From Natrialba taiwanensis DSM 12281 (GTDB taxonomy: Archaea; Halobacteriota; Halobacteria; Halobacteriales; Natrialbaceae), in contig NZ_AOIL01000048.1 of the NCBI RefSeq assembly GCF_000337595.1, positions 44,960 to 95,224 on the forward strand: DNA of 50,265 nt. Reading direction: 5' to 3'. The position numbers and the translations under genes are program-made. The notes beneath the pieces were generated by a model. It was not told where the DNA came from. It saw only the letters and a program-made list of their open reading frames with translations, and ran no database searches. Shown one piece after another: positions 1-10,436 of this stretch (its first letter is position 1; each line of letters begins with the position of its first letter).

Positions 1-50
1 GCGTCACAACCGTGACAGGGTTGTATGATGGGCCACTACACCACCCGGGC
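1..50 (-). tRNA. tRNA-Asp(GTC), 5' part only (cut by window start)
   Basis: Read on the minus strand, position 50 starts a GCCCGGG acceptor strand, followed by a D arm (GGTGTAGTGGCCCATC) and a complete anticodon arm whose 7-base loop is CTGTCAC between ACAACC and GGTTGT. The anticodon is GTC, so it reads Asp codons. The T arm and 3' acceptor strand lie before position 1. A TATA-like tattaagg lies at about 78-85, correctly placed upstream for a transcript starting near position 50. Confidence 0.9.
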
Positions 51-356
51 TTGCAACTCTTGGTTTCCCGGTGAGAGTATTAAGGGTTTCCAATTGAACG
101 CGCCGTGGTACGGGAAATCGGGACACAACTACCCGTGACTTTCGATTATTGTGTGGGTTCTTCACATGACCCACAAGGAATTTAACTGAGAATCGGCTAT
201 TCACGAGTGTGATCGGTTACTCCGGTCAGGTCCGCCCGGTCGAACAGCGACGCTTCTGAATCAAGTTAGAAACCGTTAAATGCCTGCCGCCGCTACGTAG
301 CTGTAGTATCTCGTGACAGCCGCTTCTCTCCCAATAGCGCACACGCACATCAATAC
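51..356. other. Intergenic region with divergent promoters for tRNA-Asp and the rpo operon
   Basis: No coding region was seen here; the open frames are short and lack the GC3 bias of the real genes. It holds a TATA-like box for the tRNA on the minus strand (78-85) and a TTAAAT box at about 276-281 on the plus strand, which would start the RNA polymerase operon near 303 and give a leader of about 50 nt before rpoH. A short string near 109-119 (CGGGAAATCGG) resembles the core of the dispersed repeat found elsewhere in the window, but the flanks do not match. Confidence 0.6.
276..281 (+). promoter_or_regulatory. TATA-like box of the rpoH-B''-B'-A'-A''-nusA operon
   Basis: The string accgTTAAATg lies about 27 nt before a predicted transcription start near 303. 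It is the only good TATA-like sequence on the plus strand before rpoH, and the downstream polymerase genes are packed with gaps of a few bases or overlaps, so it probably drives the whole set. Confidence 0.5.
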
Positions 357-584
357 ATGGTAGACGTAAGCCAACACGAACTCGTGCCGGACCACTCCAT
401 CCTCGAGGAAGAGACGCTCGAGGAGGTCCTCTCCGAGTACGACATCGACCGCACAGATCTGCCGAAAATCAAACGGACCGATCCCGCAATTCCAGACGAG
501 GCGGAGCTCGGCGACGTCATCAAAATCGTCCGCGACTCGCGTACAACCGATCAGGCAGTCGTATACCGACTTGTGGTGGAATAA
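357..584 (+). CDS. rpoH: DNA-directed RNA polymerase subunit H (Rpo5)
   Basis: This 75-residue protein has the usual full length of the archaeal polymerase subunit H, equivalent to the C-terminal domain of eukaryotic Rpb5. It shows the conserved pattern [13 protein letters not shown] near the start and [11 protein letters not shown] in the middle, ending [11 protein letters not shown]. It is an assembly and downstream-DNA jaw subunit of the cytoplasmic RNA polymerase. It is the first gene of the polymerase operon, and its stop codon directly abuts the rpoB'' start at 585, so translation is probably coupled. Confidence 0.97.
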   Translation: MVDVSQHELVPDHSILEEETLEEVLSEYDIDRTDLPKIKRTDPAIPDEAELGDVIKIVRDSRTTDQAVVYRLVVE

Positions 585-2165
585 ATGGCAATGGAACTCA
601 ACCGCGAGAAACGACGGGACATCTCACGCGAATACTTCTCGAAGGAACGGCTCGCAGAACATCACTACCGCTCGTTCAACTCTTTCCTCAACCGGGGGAT
701 GCAGGAGGTCGTCGACGAGAAGGAAACCATCGATACGGACATCGGCGACAAGGAAGGCGAAGAACCGGTCCACGTCGAGCTTGGTGACGTGCGTGTCGTC
801 ACGCCCCGCGTTCGGGAGGCCGACGGCTCCGAAGAACTCCTCTACCCACAGGAGGCCCGCCTCCGAAACATCACGTACTCCGCACCGGTCTTCATGGAGA
901 TGTCGATCGTCAAGGGCGAGGAAGGCGACCAGCGAGTCGTCGACTCCACGGAGACGAAGATTGGCCGGATGCCGATCATGGTCGGCTCCGATAAGTGTAA
1001 CATCGCCGGCTTCTCGGACGAGGAACTGATCGAGATCGGCGAAGATCCGGCGGACCCCGGCGGATACTTCATCGTCAACGGCTCCGAGCGCGTGCTGATG
1101 ACCAGCGAGGACCTCGCGCCGAACAAGATCCTCGCCGAATACGACACCAAATACGGCGACGAGATCCAGGTCGCAAAGACCTTCTCCCAGCGCCGTGGCT
1201 ACCGAGCGCTCGTCCTCTGTGAACGAACTCGTGACGGCCTGCTCGAGGTGAGCTTCCCCTCCGTCTCCGGCTCTATCAACTTCGTGACGCTCGTGCGTGC
1301 CCTCGGCCTCGAATCGGACGAAGAGATCGTCCACAAGGTCTCGAACGACCCCGAGGTCGTCAAGTACATGCTCGAAAATCTGGAGGAGGCGGACGTCCAG
1401 ACCGAGGAGGGTGCCATCGAAGAACTCGGAAAACGCGTCGCCTCCGGCCAGGGCAAGAACTACCAGCTCAAACGAGCGAACTACGTTATCGACCGCTATC
1501 TCCTGCCGCATCTCCACGAGGACGGCGTCGAGGAAGAAGACGTCCGAATCAACAAAGCTCACTATCTCTGCCGGATGGCCGAGGCCTGCTTCGAGCTCGC
1601 GCTCAACCGTCGTGAGGCGGACGACAAGGACCACTACGCCAACAAGCGGCTGAAGGTCTCCGGCGACCTGATGAAAGACCTGTTCCGGACGGCGCTGAAC
1701 AAGCTCGCACGCGACGTGAAGTACCAGCTCGAGCGCGCCAACATGCGAAACCGAAACCTGTCGGTCTCGACGGTCGTCCGCTCAGACGTGCTCACCGAAC
1801 GTCTGGAGCACCCGATCGCGACGGGGAACTGGGTCGGCGGTCGCTCCGGCGTCTCCCAACTGGTGGATAGAACTGATTTCATGGGGGTTCTCTCACACCT
1901 TCGCCGCCTGCGCAGCCCGCTCTCGCGCAGTCAGCCACACTTCGAAGCGCGAGACCTCCACGCGACCCAGTGGGGTCGCATCTGTCCCTCCGAGACGCCG
2001 GAGGGACCGAACTGTGGGCTGGTCAAGAACTTCGCGCAGGCGATGGAACTCTCCCAGAACATCGAGGACGAGCAAGCGCTCAAACGTGAACTCGCCTCGA
2101 TGGGGGTCGAAGGGATTCCCGGTCTCGAAGGTATCGAACGAACGACATCACCGGCAGACGACTAA
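585..2165 (+). CDS. rpoB2: DNA-directed RNA polymerase subunit B'' (N-terminal part of the beta subunit)
   Basis: This 526-residue protein is the N-terminal half of the second-largest polymerase subunit, which is split in two in haloarchaea and many other euryarchaea. It contains the protrusion and lobe regions (for example GGYFIVNGSERVLM near residues 157-170) and ends in the fork region with SQPHFEARDLHATQWGRICP and ETPEGPNCGLVKN. The split follows shortly after this block. It lies 6 nt before rpoB', in the normal order. A start at the second Met (591) is also possible, but 585 directly follows the rpoH stop. Confidence 0.98.
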   Translation: MAMELNREKRRDISREYFSKERLAEHHYRSFNSFLNRGMQEVVDEKETIDTDIGDKEGEEPVHVELGDVRVVTPRVREADGSEELLYPQEARLRNITYSAPVFMEMSIVKGEEGDQRVVDSTETKIGRMPIMVGSDKCNIAGFSDEELIEIGEDPADPGGYFIVNGSERVLMTSEDLAPNKILAEYDTKYGDEIQVAKTFSQRRGYRALVLCERTRDGLLEVSFPSVSGSINFVTLVRALGLESDEEIVHKVSNDPEVVKYMLENLEEADVQTEEGAIEELGKRVASGQGKNYQLKRANYVIDRYLLPHLHEDGVEEEDVRINKAHYLCRMAEACFELALNRREADDKDHYANKRLKVSGDLMKDLFRTALNKLARDVKYQLERANMRNRNLSVSTVVRSDVLTERLEHPIATGNWVGGRSGVSQLVDRTDFMGVLSHLRRLRSPLSRSQPHFEARDLHATQWGRICPSETPEGPNCGLVKNFAQAMELSQNIEDEQALKRELASMGVEGIPGLEGIERTTSPADD

Positions 2166-2171
2166 TCAATC

Positions 2172-4001
2172 ATGAGCAGCCAACAACGAGACGCCAAGGT
2201 CTACGTCAACGGGTCGCTGGTGGGAACGCACCCGAACCCGCACGAGCTTGCAGCACAGATCCGCGAAGCACGACGAATCGGCGACGTCAGCGAGATGGTC
2301 AACGTCTCGGTCAAAGAACGCACCCGCGAAGTGATCGTCAACGCCGATGCGGGCCGCGCTCGCCGCCCGCTACTCGTCGTCGAAGACGGCGAACCACGCA
2401 TCTCTGACCAGGAGATCCAAGCCCTCCAGAACGACGAACTCGAGTTCGAGGATCTCGTCGATCACGGCTACATCGAGTTCATCGACGCCGAGGAGGAGGA
2501 GGACATCTACGTCGCCGTCGACGAGGACGATCTAAACGAGGATCACACCCACCTCGAAATCGACCCGCAGCTCATCTTCGGGATCGGTGCGGGGATGATT
2601 CCGTATCCGGAACACAACGCGTCGCCGCGGATTACGATGGGGGCGGGGATGGTCAAGCAGTCGCTGGGGCTGCCCTCGGCCAACTACCGAATTCGGCCGG
2701 ACACGCGCCAGCACCTGCTGCACTACCCGCAGCTCTCGATGGTCAAGACCCAGACGACCGAGCAGATCGGCTTCGACGACCGGCCCGCGGCCCAGAACTT
2801 CGTCGTCGCCGTGATGAGCTACGAGGGATTCAACATCGAGGACGCGCTCGTCATGAACAAGGCCTCGGTCGAGCGCGCGCTCGCCCGCTCGCACTTCTTC
2901 CGGACCTACGAGGGCGAGGAACGACGGTATCCGGGCGGTCAGGAGGACCGCTTCGAGGTCCCTTCCCAGGACGTCCGCGGCGCACGCGGTGAGGACGCCT
3001 ACGCGCACTTGGACGAAGACGGCCTCGTCAACCCCGAGACGGACGTCGACGAAAACAGCGTCCTGCTCGGCAAGACGAGTCCGCCGCGATTCTTAGAGGA
3101 GCCGGACGACATGGGCGGCCTCTCGCCACAGAAACGACGCGAGACCTCCGTTACCATGCGCTCGGGCGAGTCGGGTGTCGTCGACACCGTCACGCTGATG
3201 GAAGGCGAGGACGGCTCGAAACTCTCGAAGGTTTCCGTGCGCGACGAGCGCATTCCTGAACTCGGGGACAAGTTCGCATCCCGCCACGGACAGAAGGGCG
3301 TCGTCGGCCACCTCGCACCCCAGGAGGACATGCCCTTCACCGAGAACGGCGTCGTGCCGGACCTCATCGTCAACCCGCACGCGCTGCCGTCGCGGATGAC
3401 GGTCGGGCACATCCTCGAGATGATCGGCGGCAAGCTCGGCGCGATGGAAGGACGGCGCGTCGACGGGACGCCCTTCCTCGGCGAGGACGAGTCCGAACTC
3501 CGCGACGGGCTGGAGGATGCCGGATTTAACTCCGCCGGGAAGGAGACGATGTACTCCGGCGTGACGGGCGAAAAAATCGAAGCCGAGATCTTCGTCGGGA
3601 TCATCTTCTACCAGAAGCTCTACCACATGGTCTCGAACAAGCTGCACGCTCGTTCGCGCGGGCCGGTGCAGGTGCTGACCCGCCAGCCGACCGAAGGGCG
3701 GGCCCGCGAGGGCGGCCTCCGTATCGGGGAGATGGAACGCGACGTCTTCATCGGTCACGGTGCCGCGATGACGCTCAAGGAACGACTGCTTGACGAGTCC
3801 GACCGCGAGTTCATCAACATCTGTGGGCAGTGTGGGATGAGTGCGGTCGAAAACGTCGAGCAACGACGCGTCTACTGTCCGAACTGCGGCGAGGAGACGG
3901 ACATCCATGAAATCGAGATGAGTTACGCGTTCAAGCTCCTGTTGGACGAGATGAAGGCGCTTGGTATCGCACCGCGACTGGAACTGGCAGACGCTGTCTA
4001 A
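2172..4001 (+). CDS. rpoB1: DNA-directed RNA polymerase subunit B' (C-terminal part of the beta subunit)
   Basis: This 609-residue protein carries the catalytic hybrid-binding half of the split beta subunit. Signatures include [15 protein letters not shown] (around residues 216-230), [13 protein letters not shown] (about 366-378) and [16 protein letters not shown]. Near the C-terminus CGQCGMS and CPNCGEE supply the four cysteines of the Rpb2-type zinc site. The start ATG at 2172 is 6 nt after the rpoB'' stop, and rpoA' follows 4 nt downstream. Confidence 0.98.
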   Translation: MSSQQRDAKVYVNGSLVGTHPNPHELAAQIREARRIGDVSEMVNVSVKERTREVIVNADAGRARRPLLVVEDGEPRISDQEIQALQNDELEFEDLVDHGYIEFIDAEEEEDIYVAVDEDDLNEDHTHLEIDPQLIFGIGAGMIPYPEHNASPRITMGAGMVKQSLGLPSANYRIRPDTRQHLLHYPQLSMVKTQTTEQIGFDDRPAAQNFVVAVMSYEGFNIEDALVMNKASVERALARSHFFRTYEGEERRYPGGQEDRFEVPSQDVRGARGEDAYAHLDEDGLVNPETDVDENSVLLGKTSPPRFLEEPDDMGGLSPQKRRETSVTMRSGESGVVDTVTLMEGEDGSKLSKVSVRDERIPELGDKFASRHGQKGVVGHLAPQEDMPFTENGVVPDLIVNPHALPSRMTVGHILEMIGGKLGAMEGRRVDGTPFLGEDESELRDGLEDAGFNSAGKETMYSGVTGEKIEAEIFVGIIFYQKLYHMVSNKLHARSRGPVQVLTRQPTEGRAREGGLRIGEMERDVFIGHGAAMTLKERLLDESDREFINICGQCGMSAVENVEQRRVYCPNCGEETDIHEIEMSYAFKLLLDEMKALGIAPRLELADAV

Positions 4002-4005
4002 AACA

Positions 4006-6933
4006 ATGCGAAACAGTACACCAAAAGATATCGGATCGATCAACTTCGGGCTGATGGAGCCCGAGGAGTACCGGGAGATGAGCGCGACGAAGATCATCAC
4101 CGCCGACACCTACGACGACGACGGCTTCCCCATCGACATGGGGCTGATGGATCCACGGCTCGGCGTGATCGACCCCGGTCTGGAGTGCAAGACCTGCGGG
4201 AAGCACTCGGGGTCGTGTAACGGCCACTTCGGCCACATCGAACTCGCCGCGCCGGTTATCCACGTCGGCTTTACGAAGCTCATTCGCCGGCTCCTGCGTG
4301 GCACCTGTCGTGAGTGCTCGCGCCTGCTGCTGACCGAAGACGAACGCGGCGAGTTCCGCGACCAGATCGACGAATCGCGAAAGCTCGGCCGGGACTTGAA
4401 CGACGTGACGAAGGCCGCGATTCGGCAGGCTCGAAAGAAGGATCGCTGTCCGTTCTGCGGCGAGATCCAGTACGATATCGACCACGAGAAGCCGACCACC
4501 TACTACGAGGTCCAGCAGGTCCTCACCAGCGAGTACTCCCAGCGCATCGCCGGCGCGATGCAGGGCGACGAGGAGGAAGGCATCGAGCGTACCTCGCCTG
4601 ACGAACTCGCCGAGGAGACCGATATTGAACTCTCGCGGATCAACGAGATCCTCTCGGGATCGTTCCGCCCGCGCGAGAGTCAGCGCAAAGCGATCGAGAA
4701 GGCGCTGGATATCGACCTCACGGAGGAGGACACGAACAAGCTGATGCCAAGCGACATCCGGGACTGGTTCGAGGCCATTCCGGACGAGGACATCGAAGTG
4801 CTCGGCATCGATGCCGAGCGCTCGCGCCCGGAGTGGATGATCCTCACCGTCCTCCCCGTCCCGCCGGTGACGGCGCGACCGTCGATCACGCTCGACAACG
4901 GCCAGCGCAGCGAGGACGACCTCACGCACAAACTGGTTGACATCATCCGGATCAACCAGCGGTTCATGGAGAACCGCGAGGCCGGCGCGCCACAGCTGAT
5001 TATCGAGGACCTCTGGGAACTGCTGCAGTACCACGTCACCACCTTCATGGACAACGAGATTTCGGGGACGCCGCCGGCCCGCCACCGCTCGGGTCGGCCG
5101 CTCAAGACCCTCTCGCAGCGCCTGAAGGGGAAGGAGGGTCGATTCCGCGGCTCGCTGTCCGGGAAGCGTGTGAACTTCTCTGCACGGACCGTCATTTCGC
5201 CGGACCCGACCCTGAGCCTGAACGAGGTCGGCGTTCCGGACCGAGTCGCAAAGGAGATGACCCAGACGATGAACGTCACGGAGCGAAACTTAGAGGAGGC
5301 TCGTCGCTACGTCTCCAACGGGCCCGAGGCCCACCCCGGCGCGAACTACGTCCGCCGACCCGACGGTCGCCGACTGAAGGTCACCGAGAAGAACTGCGAG
5401 CAACTCGCGGAGAAGGTCCAGGCCAGCTGGGAGGTCAACCGTCACATGGTCGACGGTGACATCGTCATCTTCAACCGCCAGCCGTCGCTCCACCGGATGT
5501 CGATCATGGCCCACGAGGTCGTGGTCATGCCGTACAAGACGTTCCGGCTGAACACCGTCGTCTGCCCGCCGTACAACGCCGACTTCGACGGCGACGAGAT
5601 GAACATGCACGCGCTGCAAAACGAGGAAGCTCGTGCAGAGGCCCGCGTGCTCATGCGAGTTCAGGAGCAGATTCTCTCGCCGCGCTTCGGCGAGAACATT
5701 ATCGGGGCCATTCAGGACCACATCAGTGGGATGTACCTCCTGACTCACGACAATCCGCGGTTCAACGAGACGCAGGCGCTCGACCTGCTGCGTGCGACCC
5801 GGATCGACGAACTGCCCGAACCGAGCGGCATCGACGACGCTGGCGAGCCGTTTTGGACCGGCTACGATGTCTTCTCCGAACTCCTGCCGGACGACCTGAA
5901 CCTCGAGTTCATCGGCACGGTCGGCGACGAAGTCGTCATCGAGGACGGCCAGCTGATCGAGGGAACGATCGCCGAGGACGAGGTCGGCGAGTTCGGCGGC
6001 GAGATCGTCGACACCATTACGAAGGTCTACGGCAACACGCGCTCGCGGATCTTCATCAACGAGGTCTCGACGCTGGCGATGCGTGCGATCATGCACTTCG
6101 GGTTCTCGATCGGCATCGACGACGAGACGATCCCGGAGGCGGCACAGGAGCGCATCGACGAGACGATCGAGGACGCGAACGATCGCGTCGAGGAACTCAT
6201 CGAGGCCTACGAGCGCGGCGAACTCGAGTCGCTGCCGGGCCGGACGCTCGATGAAACCCTCGAGATGAAGATCATGCAGACGCTCTCGCGTGCCCGCGAC
6301 AACGCCGGGAACATCGCCGACGAGCACTTCTCCGACGAGAATCCGGCGGTCGTCATGGCGAACTCCGGTGCGCGTGGGTCGATGCTCAACCTGACCCAGA
6401 TGGCCGGTGCCGTCGGCCAGCAGGCGGTTCGCGGCGAGCGGATCAACCGGGGGTACGAGGATCGTACCCTCAGCCACTATCAGCCGAACGACCTCTCCGC
6501 GGAGGCACACGGCTTTGTCGAGAACTCCTACACCAGCGGTCTGACGCCGCGAGAGTTCTTCTTCCACGCGATGGGTGGCCGCGAGGGCCTGGTCGACACG
6601 GCAGTCCGAACCTCGAAGTCGGGCTATCTGCAGCGGCGGCTGATCAACGCGCTCTCCGAACTCGAAGCGCAGTACGACGGCACGGTTCGGGACACGAGCG
6701 ATACGATCATCCAGTTCGAGTTCGGCGAGGACGGCACCTCGCCGGTCAAGGTTTCCTCGGACGACGACAACGATATCGAGGTCGCCCAGATCGCGGATCG
6801 CGTCCTGGACTCGGAGTTCGCCTCCGAGGCCGAGAAAGAGGAGTTCCTCGGCATGAAACGCCAGCCGACGAACCTCTCCGAGCACGCGGATACTCGCTTT
6901 GCCGAGGAAACGGAGGTGCCCTCGGATGACTGA
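4006..6933 (+). CDS. rpoA1: DNA-directed RNA polymerase subunit A' (N-terminal part of the beta' subunit)
   Basis: This 975-residue protein is the larger part of the split largest subunit. It has an N-terminal zinc region ([20 protein letters not shown]), a second cysteine pair (CRECS, CPFCGE), the [23 protein letters not shown] block and the absolute active-site motif [10 protein letters not shown] that binds the catalytic magnesium. The frame stays open upstream to 3961, but the Met at 4006 follows the rpoB' stop by 4 nt and gives the family N-terminus. The end overlaps rpoA'' by 8 nt. Confidence 0.98.
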   Translation: MRNSTPKDIGSINFGLMEPEEYREMSATKIITADTYDDDGFPIDMGLMDPRLGVIDPGLECKTCGKHSGSCNGHFGHIELAAPVIHVGFTKLIRRLLRGTCRECSRLLLTEDERGEFRDQIDESRKLGRDLNDVTKAAIRQARKKDRCPFCGEIQYDIDHEKPTTYYEVQQVLTSEYSQRIAGAMQGDEEEGIERTSPDELAEETDIELSRINEILSGSFRPRESQRKAIEKALDIDLTEEDTNKLMPSDIRDWFEAIPDEDIEVLGIDAERSRPEWMILTVLPVPPVTARPSITLDNGQRSEDDLTHKLVDIIRINQRFMENREAGAPQLIIEDLWELLQYHVTTFMDNEISGTPPARHRSGRPLKTLSQRLKGKEGRFRGSLSGKRVNFSARTVISPDPTLSLNEVGVPDRVAKEMTQTMNVTERNLEEARRYVSNGPEAHPGANYVRRPDGRRLKVTEKNCEQLAEKVQASWEVNRHMVDGDIVIFNRQPSLHRMSIMAHEVVVMPYKTFRLNTVVCPPYNADFDGDEMNMHALQNEEARAEARVLMRVQEQILSPRFGENIIGAIQDHISGMYLLTHDNPRFNETQALDLLRATRIDELPEPSGIDDAGEPFWTGYDVFSELLPDDLNLEFIGTVGDEVVIEDGQLIEGTIAEDEVGEFGGEIVDTITKVYGNTRSRIFINEVSTLAMRAIMHFGFSIGIDDETIPEAAQERIDETIEDANDRVEELIEAYERGELESLPGRTLDETLEMKIMQTLSRARDNAGNIADEHFSDENPAVVMANSGARGSMLNLTQMAGAVGQQAVRGERINRGYEDRTLSHYQPNDLSAEAHGFVENSYTSGLTPREFFFHAMGGREGLVDTAVRTSKSGYLQRRLINALSELEAQYDGTVRDTSDTIIQFEFGEDGTSPVKVSSDDDNDIEVAQIADRVLDSEFASEAEKEEFLGMKRQPTNLSEHADTRFAEETEVPSDD

Positions 6934-8125
6934 GGTCGACTACGCCGTCGACGACGACACGATCGCCGTCGTCGAGGACGCCGACCTTCCGCGGCGACTC
7001 AAGGACGAAGTCTACGAAACGCTGGAGGACCGCGGCGACGCGACCGTCGAAGACGCGGACGAACTCGCGAAGGCGGTCGAGGCACGCTACATCGACACCC
7101 GGGTCGAACCGCTCGAACCCGTCGGGACCGTCTCCGCACAGTCGATTGGGGAGCCGGGGACGCAGCTAACGATGAACACGTTCCACTACGCGGGGGTCGC
7201 AGAGATCGACGTGACCCAGGGGCTGCCGCGACTGATCGAACTCGTCGACGCCCGGAAGACGCCGGATACGCCGATGATGACGGTGTATCTCGAGGACGAG
7301 TACGCGACCGAGCGCGAGAAGGCCCACGAAGTCGTCTGGAATATCGAGGCGACGAAGATCCTCGCGCTGGGTGACGTGTCGACGAACGTTGCCGACATGC
7401 GCGTGCAGATTTCGCTCAACGAGGAGACGCTCGACGAGCGCCTGATCACGCCCGATGAGGTGGCTGAAATCATCGAGGACAACCTCGGCGTGAAGGCGAT
7501 TCAGAACGGTACCGAGATCGAGTTCGGTCCGGAGGAGCCGTCCTACCGTGACTTGCTCCAACTCGTCGAGGAACTGCGGGATATCACGTTCAAAGGGATC
7601 GAGGAGGTCTCCCGCGTTGTCATCCGCCGCGAGGAACTGGAGGAAGGCGACGAGCAGTTCGTCCTCTACACCGAGGGGTCTGCCTTCGGCGACGTGCTCG
7701 AGATCGAGGGCGTCGACGCCTCGCGGACGACGTGTAACAACATCCACGAGATCCACCGCAACCTCGGCATCGAGGCCGCTCGCGAGGCCATCATCGAGGA
7801 GACGAACAACACGCTCGCAGAGCAGGGGCTCGACGACGTGAACGTTCGTCACCTGATGCTCGTCGCGGACATCATGACCAATCGCGGCGAGATCGAGTCG
7901 ATCGGTCGCCACGGCATCTCTGGATCGAAAGACTCCGTCCTCGCACGGGCGGCGTTCGAGGTGACGGTTAATCACTTGCTGAACGCAGCGATCCACGGCG
8001 AGATCGATGAACTCGACGGTGTCGCGGAGAACGTCATCGTCGGCAAACCGATCAAACTCGGGACCGGCGACGTCGATCTGCGGATGGGATCGATCAATCC
8101 CGGACCCGGCGGCCAAGCAGACTGA
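6926..8125 (+). CDS. rpoA2: DNA-directed RNA polymerase subunit A'' (C-terminal part of the beta' subunit)
   Basis: This 399-residue protein is the C-terminal piece of the largest subunit. It carries the trigger-loop/bridge-proximal block [28 protein letters not shown] (about residues 63-90) and the late block [21 protein letters not shown]. The ATG at 6926 lies inside the end of rpoA' (ATGACTGA), the usual overlapping arrangement; an in-frame upstream Met at 6899 would add nine non-family residues. The NusA-like gene follows after 3 nt. Confidence 0.97.
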   Translation: MTEVDYAVDDDTIAVVEDADLPRRLKDEVYETLEDRGDATVEDADELAKAVEARYIDTRVEPLEPVGTVSAQSIGEPGTQLTMNTFHYAGVAEIDVTQGLPRLIELVDARKTPDTPMMTVYLEDEYATEREKAHEVVWNIEATKILALGDVSTNVADMRVQISLNEETLDERLITPDEVAEIIEDNLGVKAIQNGTEIEFGPEEPSYRDLLQLVEELRDITFKGIEEVSRVVIRREELEEGDEQFVLYTEGSAFGDVLEIEGVDASRTTCNNIHEIHRNLGIEAAREAIIEETNNTLAEQGLDDVNVRHLMLVADIMTNRGEIESIGRHGISGSKDSVLARAAFEVTVNHLLNAAIHGEIDELDGVAENVIVGKPIKLGTGDVDLRMGSINPGPGGQAD

Positions 8126-8128
8126 TCG

Positions 8129-8566
8129 ATGGCGGTAACCCTCGACGACGACGCCCGGCAGTATCTCGAGACGTTCGAGGAGGTGACGGGTGCAGACGGC
8201 ATCGACTGCATTATCGACACCGGGGCTGACGGCGCACGAGTTCAGTTGACGATCGTCGTCGCGAGCGGTCAGTTGGGCGAGGCGATCGGGCCCGACGGAC
8301 GGACGGTAACGCAGTTTCAGGAGCGTATCGGCCTGCCGGTTCGGCTCGTCGAAAACGCCGACGATCCTGAGGCATTCGTTACGAACGCGTTTGCACCCGC
8401 AACGGTGTACAACGTGACGATCAGCGAGAACAACGATACGGTCGCCTACGTCGAAGTCGCCGATTCCGACCGCGGCGTTGCGATCGGATCGAACGGTCGC
8501 ACGATCGAGACTGTTCGTCGACTCGCCGCTCGACACTGCGGGATCGACGACGTACAGCTTATTTGA
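8129..8566 (+). CDS. nusA: NusA-like transcription factor with two KH domains
   Basis: This 145-residue protein matches the short archaeal NusA, which has two KH RNA-binding domains but lacks the S1 and N-terminal domains of bacterial NusA. The KH GxxG loops are visible in GEAIGPDGRTV (about residues 50-60) and AIGSNGRTIE (about 119-128). It is the last gene of the polymerase set, 3 nt after rpoA''. In many archaea rpsL follows directly; here an accessory block of about 2.5 kb intervenes. Confidence 0.95.
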   Translation: MAVTLDDDARQYLETFEEVTGADGIDCIIDTGADGARVQLTIVVASGQLGEAIGPDGRTVTQFQERIGLPVRLVENADDPEAFVTNAFAPATVYNVTISENNDTVAYVEVADSDRGVAIGSNGRTIETVRRLAARHCGIDDVQLI

Positions 8567-8882
8567 GCGGTCCCGGTCGTCTCCCGGTTGTTTCGGTATC
8601 TGCCTTCTTCATTGAACTTCTCCTGTTGAAGCCTCTCTGTTGAACTCGCGGGTGACCCGTTCAGTGACAGTGAATGAAACGAGTGGCCGAGACACTCGGC
8701 ACAAGCGGCTGGGTTGACGCCGGTCTCTTCGGTTCTGATTCGGCTGTTTGGTCGACGATATCTAAGTAGGCGTATGTATCTAGTTCGGTGATAGTCATTA
8801 CTGTATAGTGTTGTACAAGTAGTTTTTGGCTACGAATATCATAACCAAAACAGTAAACAGCGTTCACTGAGACGGAGTTCGT
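8567..8882. other. AT-rich intergenic region between nusA and the aldehyde dehydrogenase gene
   Basis: No gene was seen. The region is clearly richer in A+T than its neighbours, especially 8740-8870. It contains a perfect small hairpin, GCCGAG-aca-CTCGGC (about 8683-8697), and pyrimidine runs just after the nusA stop that may end the polymerase transcript. An A-rich stretch (aaccaaaacagtaaac, about 8840-8855) sits at promoter distance from the aldehyde dehydrogenase start. Confidence 0.5.
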
Positions 8883-10394
8883 ATGCCGGGTACGAACGAT
8901 TCCCCTGCCGAAGAGCGTGCCGTAGATGAACTCGATATTGCGCCGGAGAACGGATGGAACGCGCTGTATCTCGACGGAGAGTGGGTTCCGGCCGGTGACC
9001 GAGACCCGATCGAAGTCGAAAATCCTGCGACGCGGACAACCCTGACGAGGGTCCCTTCGAGTACCGAGGACGATGTCGACGAGGCGTACGCGATCGCGGA
9101 CGAGGCCCAGGCAGCATGGGCGAATCGACCGCCGCAGGAACGTGCCAGGATCGTTGCGGATGCCTGTGCGTTGCTGGGTGAGTACGCTGCGGACCTTGCA
9201 ACACTGTTTGCAGTCGAGTGCGGGGGTGTCCAGCTGAAAGCTGACTTCGAGACGCAACTTGCCCAGGGGACGATGGAGGTCGGATCCGGACTGGCGATGC
9301 GCGACGGCGGCCGCCGCAAGGAGTCGGTGACGCCGGGCAAGGAGAATCTGCTCGTGCGCGAACCCGCCGGCGTCGTCGGCGTCATCACGCCGTGGAACTT
9401 CCCGCTGTATCTCTCCAGTCGGGTCGTCGCACCGGCTATCGCGCTGGGCAACAGCGTCGTGCTAAAGCCCGACGAGCACACCCCGCTGACGGGCGGTCTC
9501 GTACTTGCGAAGGTCTTCGAGGAGGCCGGACTGCCGGCGGGCGTCCTGAACGTCGTCCCTGGCTACGGCCACGAGATCGGCGACCACTTCTCGGGTCACC
9601 CAGTCCCATCAGTGATGGCGTTTACCGGGTCCTCGGAAGTCGGGCGAGGCGTCGGCCAGCGCGCCGTCGGCTCGTACACGGAACCGGCGCTGGAACTGGG
9701 CGGCAACAACGCACACATCGTGCTCGAAGACGCCGACGTAGAGCGTGCGATCGATGCTGGCGCGTTCGGCTCGTTCACTCATCAGGGTCAAGAGTGTATC
9801 TCGATCAACCGTCACCTGATCCACGAGTCGCTATACGACGAGTACGTCGCAGGGCTTGCCGACCGCGCCGAACAGCTTCCTATCGGCGATCCGCGCGAAG
9901 AGGGGACGCTCGTCGGGCCGGTCATCAACGAGAGCCAGCGCGACAAAATCGTCGGATTCCTCGCGGAGTCAATCGAGCGCGGCGCGACGGTCGAGGCCGG
10001 CGGTAACCACGACGGATTGTTCATCGAACCCACGGTGCTCTCGGATGTCACGGCCGATATGCCGGCCGCTTGCAACGAGCACTTCGGGCCAGTCGCCCCG
10101 GTTATCCCGTTCGAGACCGACGAGGAGGCGGTCCGAATCGCCAACGGCACCGACTACGGGCTGTCGGGATCGGTTCACTCAACCGATGTCTCCCGCGCGC
10201 GTGACGTGGCCGATGCGTTAGAGACTGGAATGGTCCACATCAACGATCAGCCGCTGAACGACGAACCCCACGTCGCCTTCGGCGGTGTCGGTGCCTCGGG
10301 CATGGGTCGGTACAACGACGAGTGGATCATGGACACCCTGACGACGCTGAAGTGGATCTCGATTCAGCGCGAGCCGCGCGAGTATCCGTACTGA
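8883..10394 (+). CDS. NAD(P)-dependent aldehyde dehydrogenase, vanillin/benzaldehyde type
   Basis: This 503-residue cytoplasmic enzyme has the full length of the ALDH superfamily and should oxidise an aldehyde to its acid. The catalytic asparagine sits in GVITPWNFP (N172), the general base in LELGGNN (E271) and the nucleophile in GQEC (C305). The FTGSSEVGR cofactor motif is also present. The LELGGNNA variant, with Asn where many ALDHs have GGKS, is typical of vanillin and benzaldehyde dehydrogenases as I know the family, so an aromatic substrate is a reasonable inference. The gene interrupts the usual nusA-rpsL neighbourhood and faces a V4R-like gene tail to tail. Confidence 0.85.
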   Translation: MPGTNDSPAEERAVDELDIAPENGWNALYLDGEWVPAGDRDPIEVENPATRTTLTRVPSSTEDDVDEAYAIADEAQAAWANRPPQERARIVADACALLGEYAADLATLFAVECGGVQLKADFETQLAQGTMEVGSGLAMRDGGRRKESVTPGKENLLVREPAGVVGVITPWNFPLYLSSRVVAPAIALGNSVVLKPDEHTPLTGGLVLAKVFEEAGLPAGVLNVVPGYGHEIGDHFSGHPVPSVMAFTGSSEVGRGVGQRAVGSYTEPALELGGNNAHIVLEDADVERAIDAGAFGSFTHQGQECISINRHLIHESLYDEYVAGLADRAEQLPIGDPREEGTLVGPVINESQRDKIVGFLAESIERGATVEAGGNHDGLFIEPTVLSDVTADMPAACNEHFGPVAPVIPFETDEEAVRIANGTDYGLSGSVHSTDVSRARDVADALETGMVHINDQPLNDEPHVAFGGVGASGMGRYNDEWIMDTLTTLKWISIQREPREYPY

Positions 10395-10436
10395 CTTCGA
10401 CTTCAAACCCGAATTAGAATTCGAACCCGTACTCGG

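Noticed and set aside
105-124. A possible fourth copy of the dispersed repeat (CGGGAAATCGG near the tRNA-Asp promoter)
   Set aside because: Only about 11 bases match and neither the inner nor outer arms are present; likely chance.
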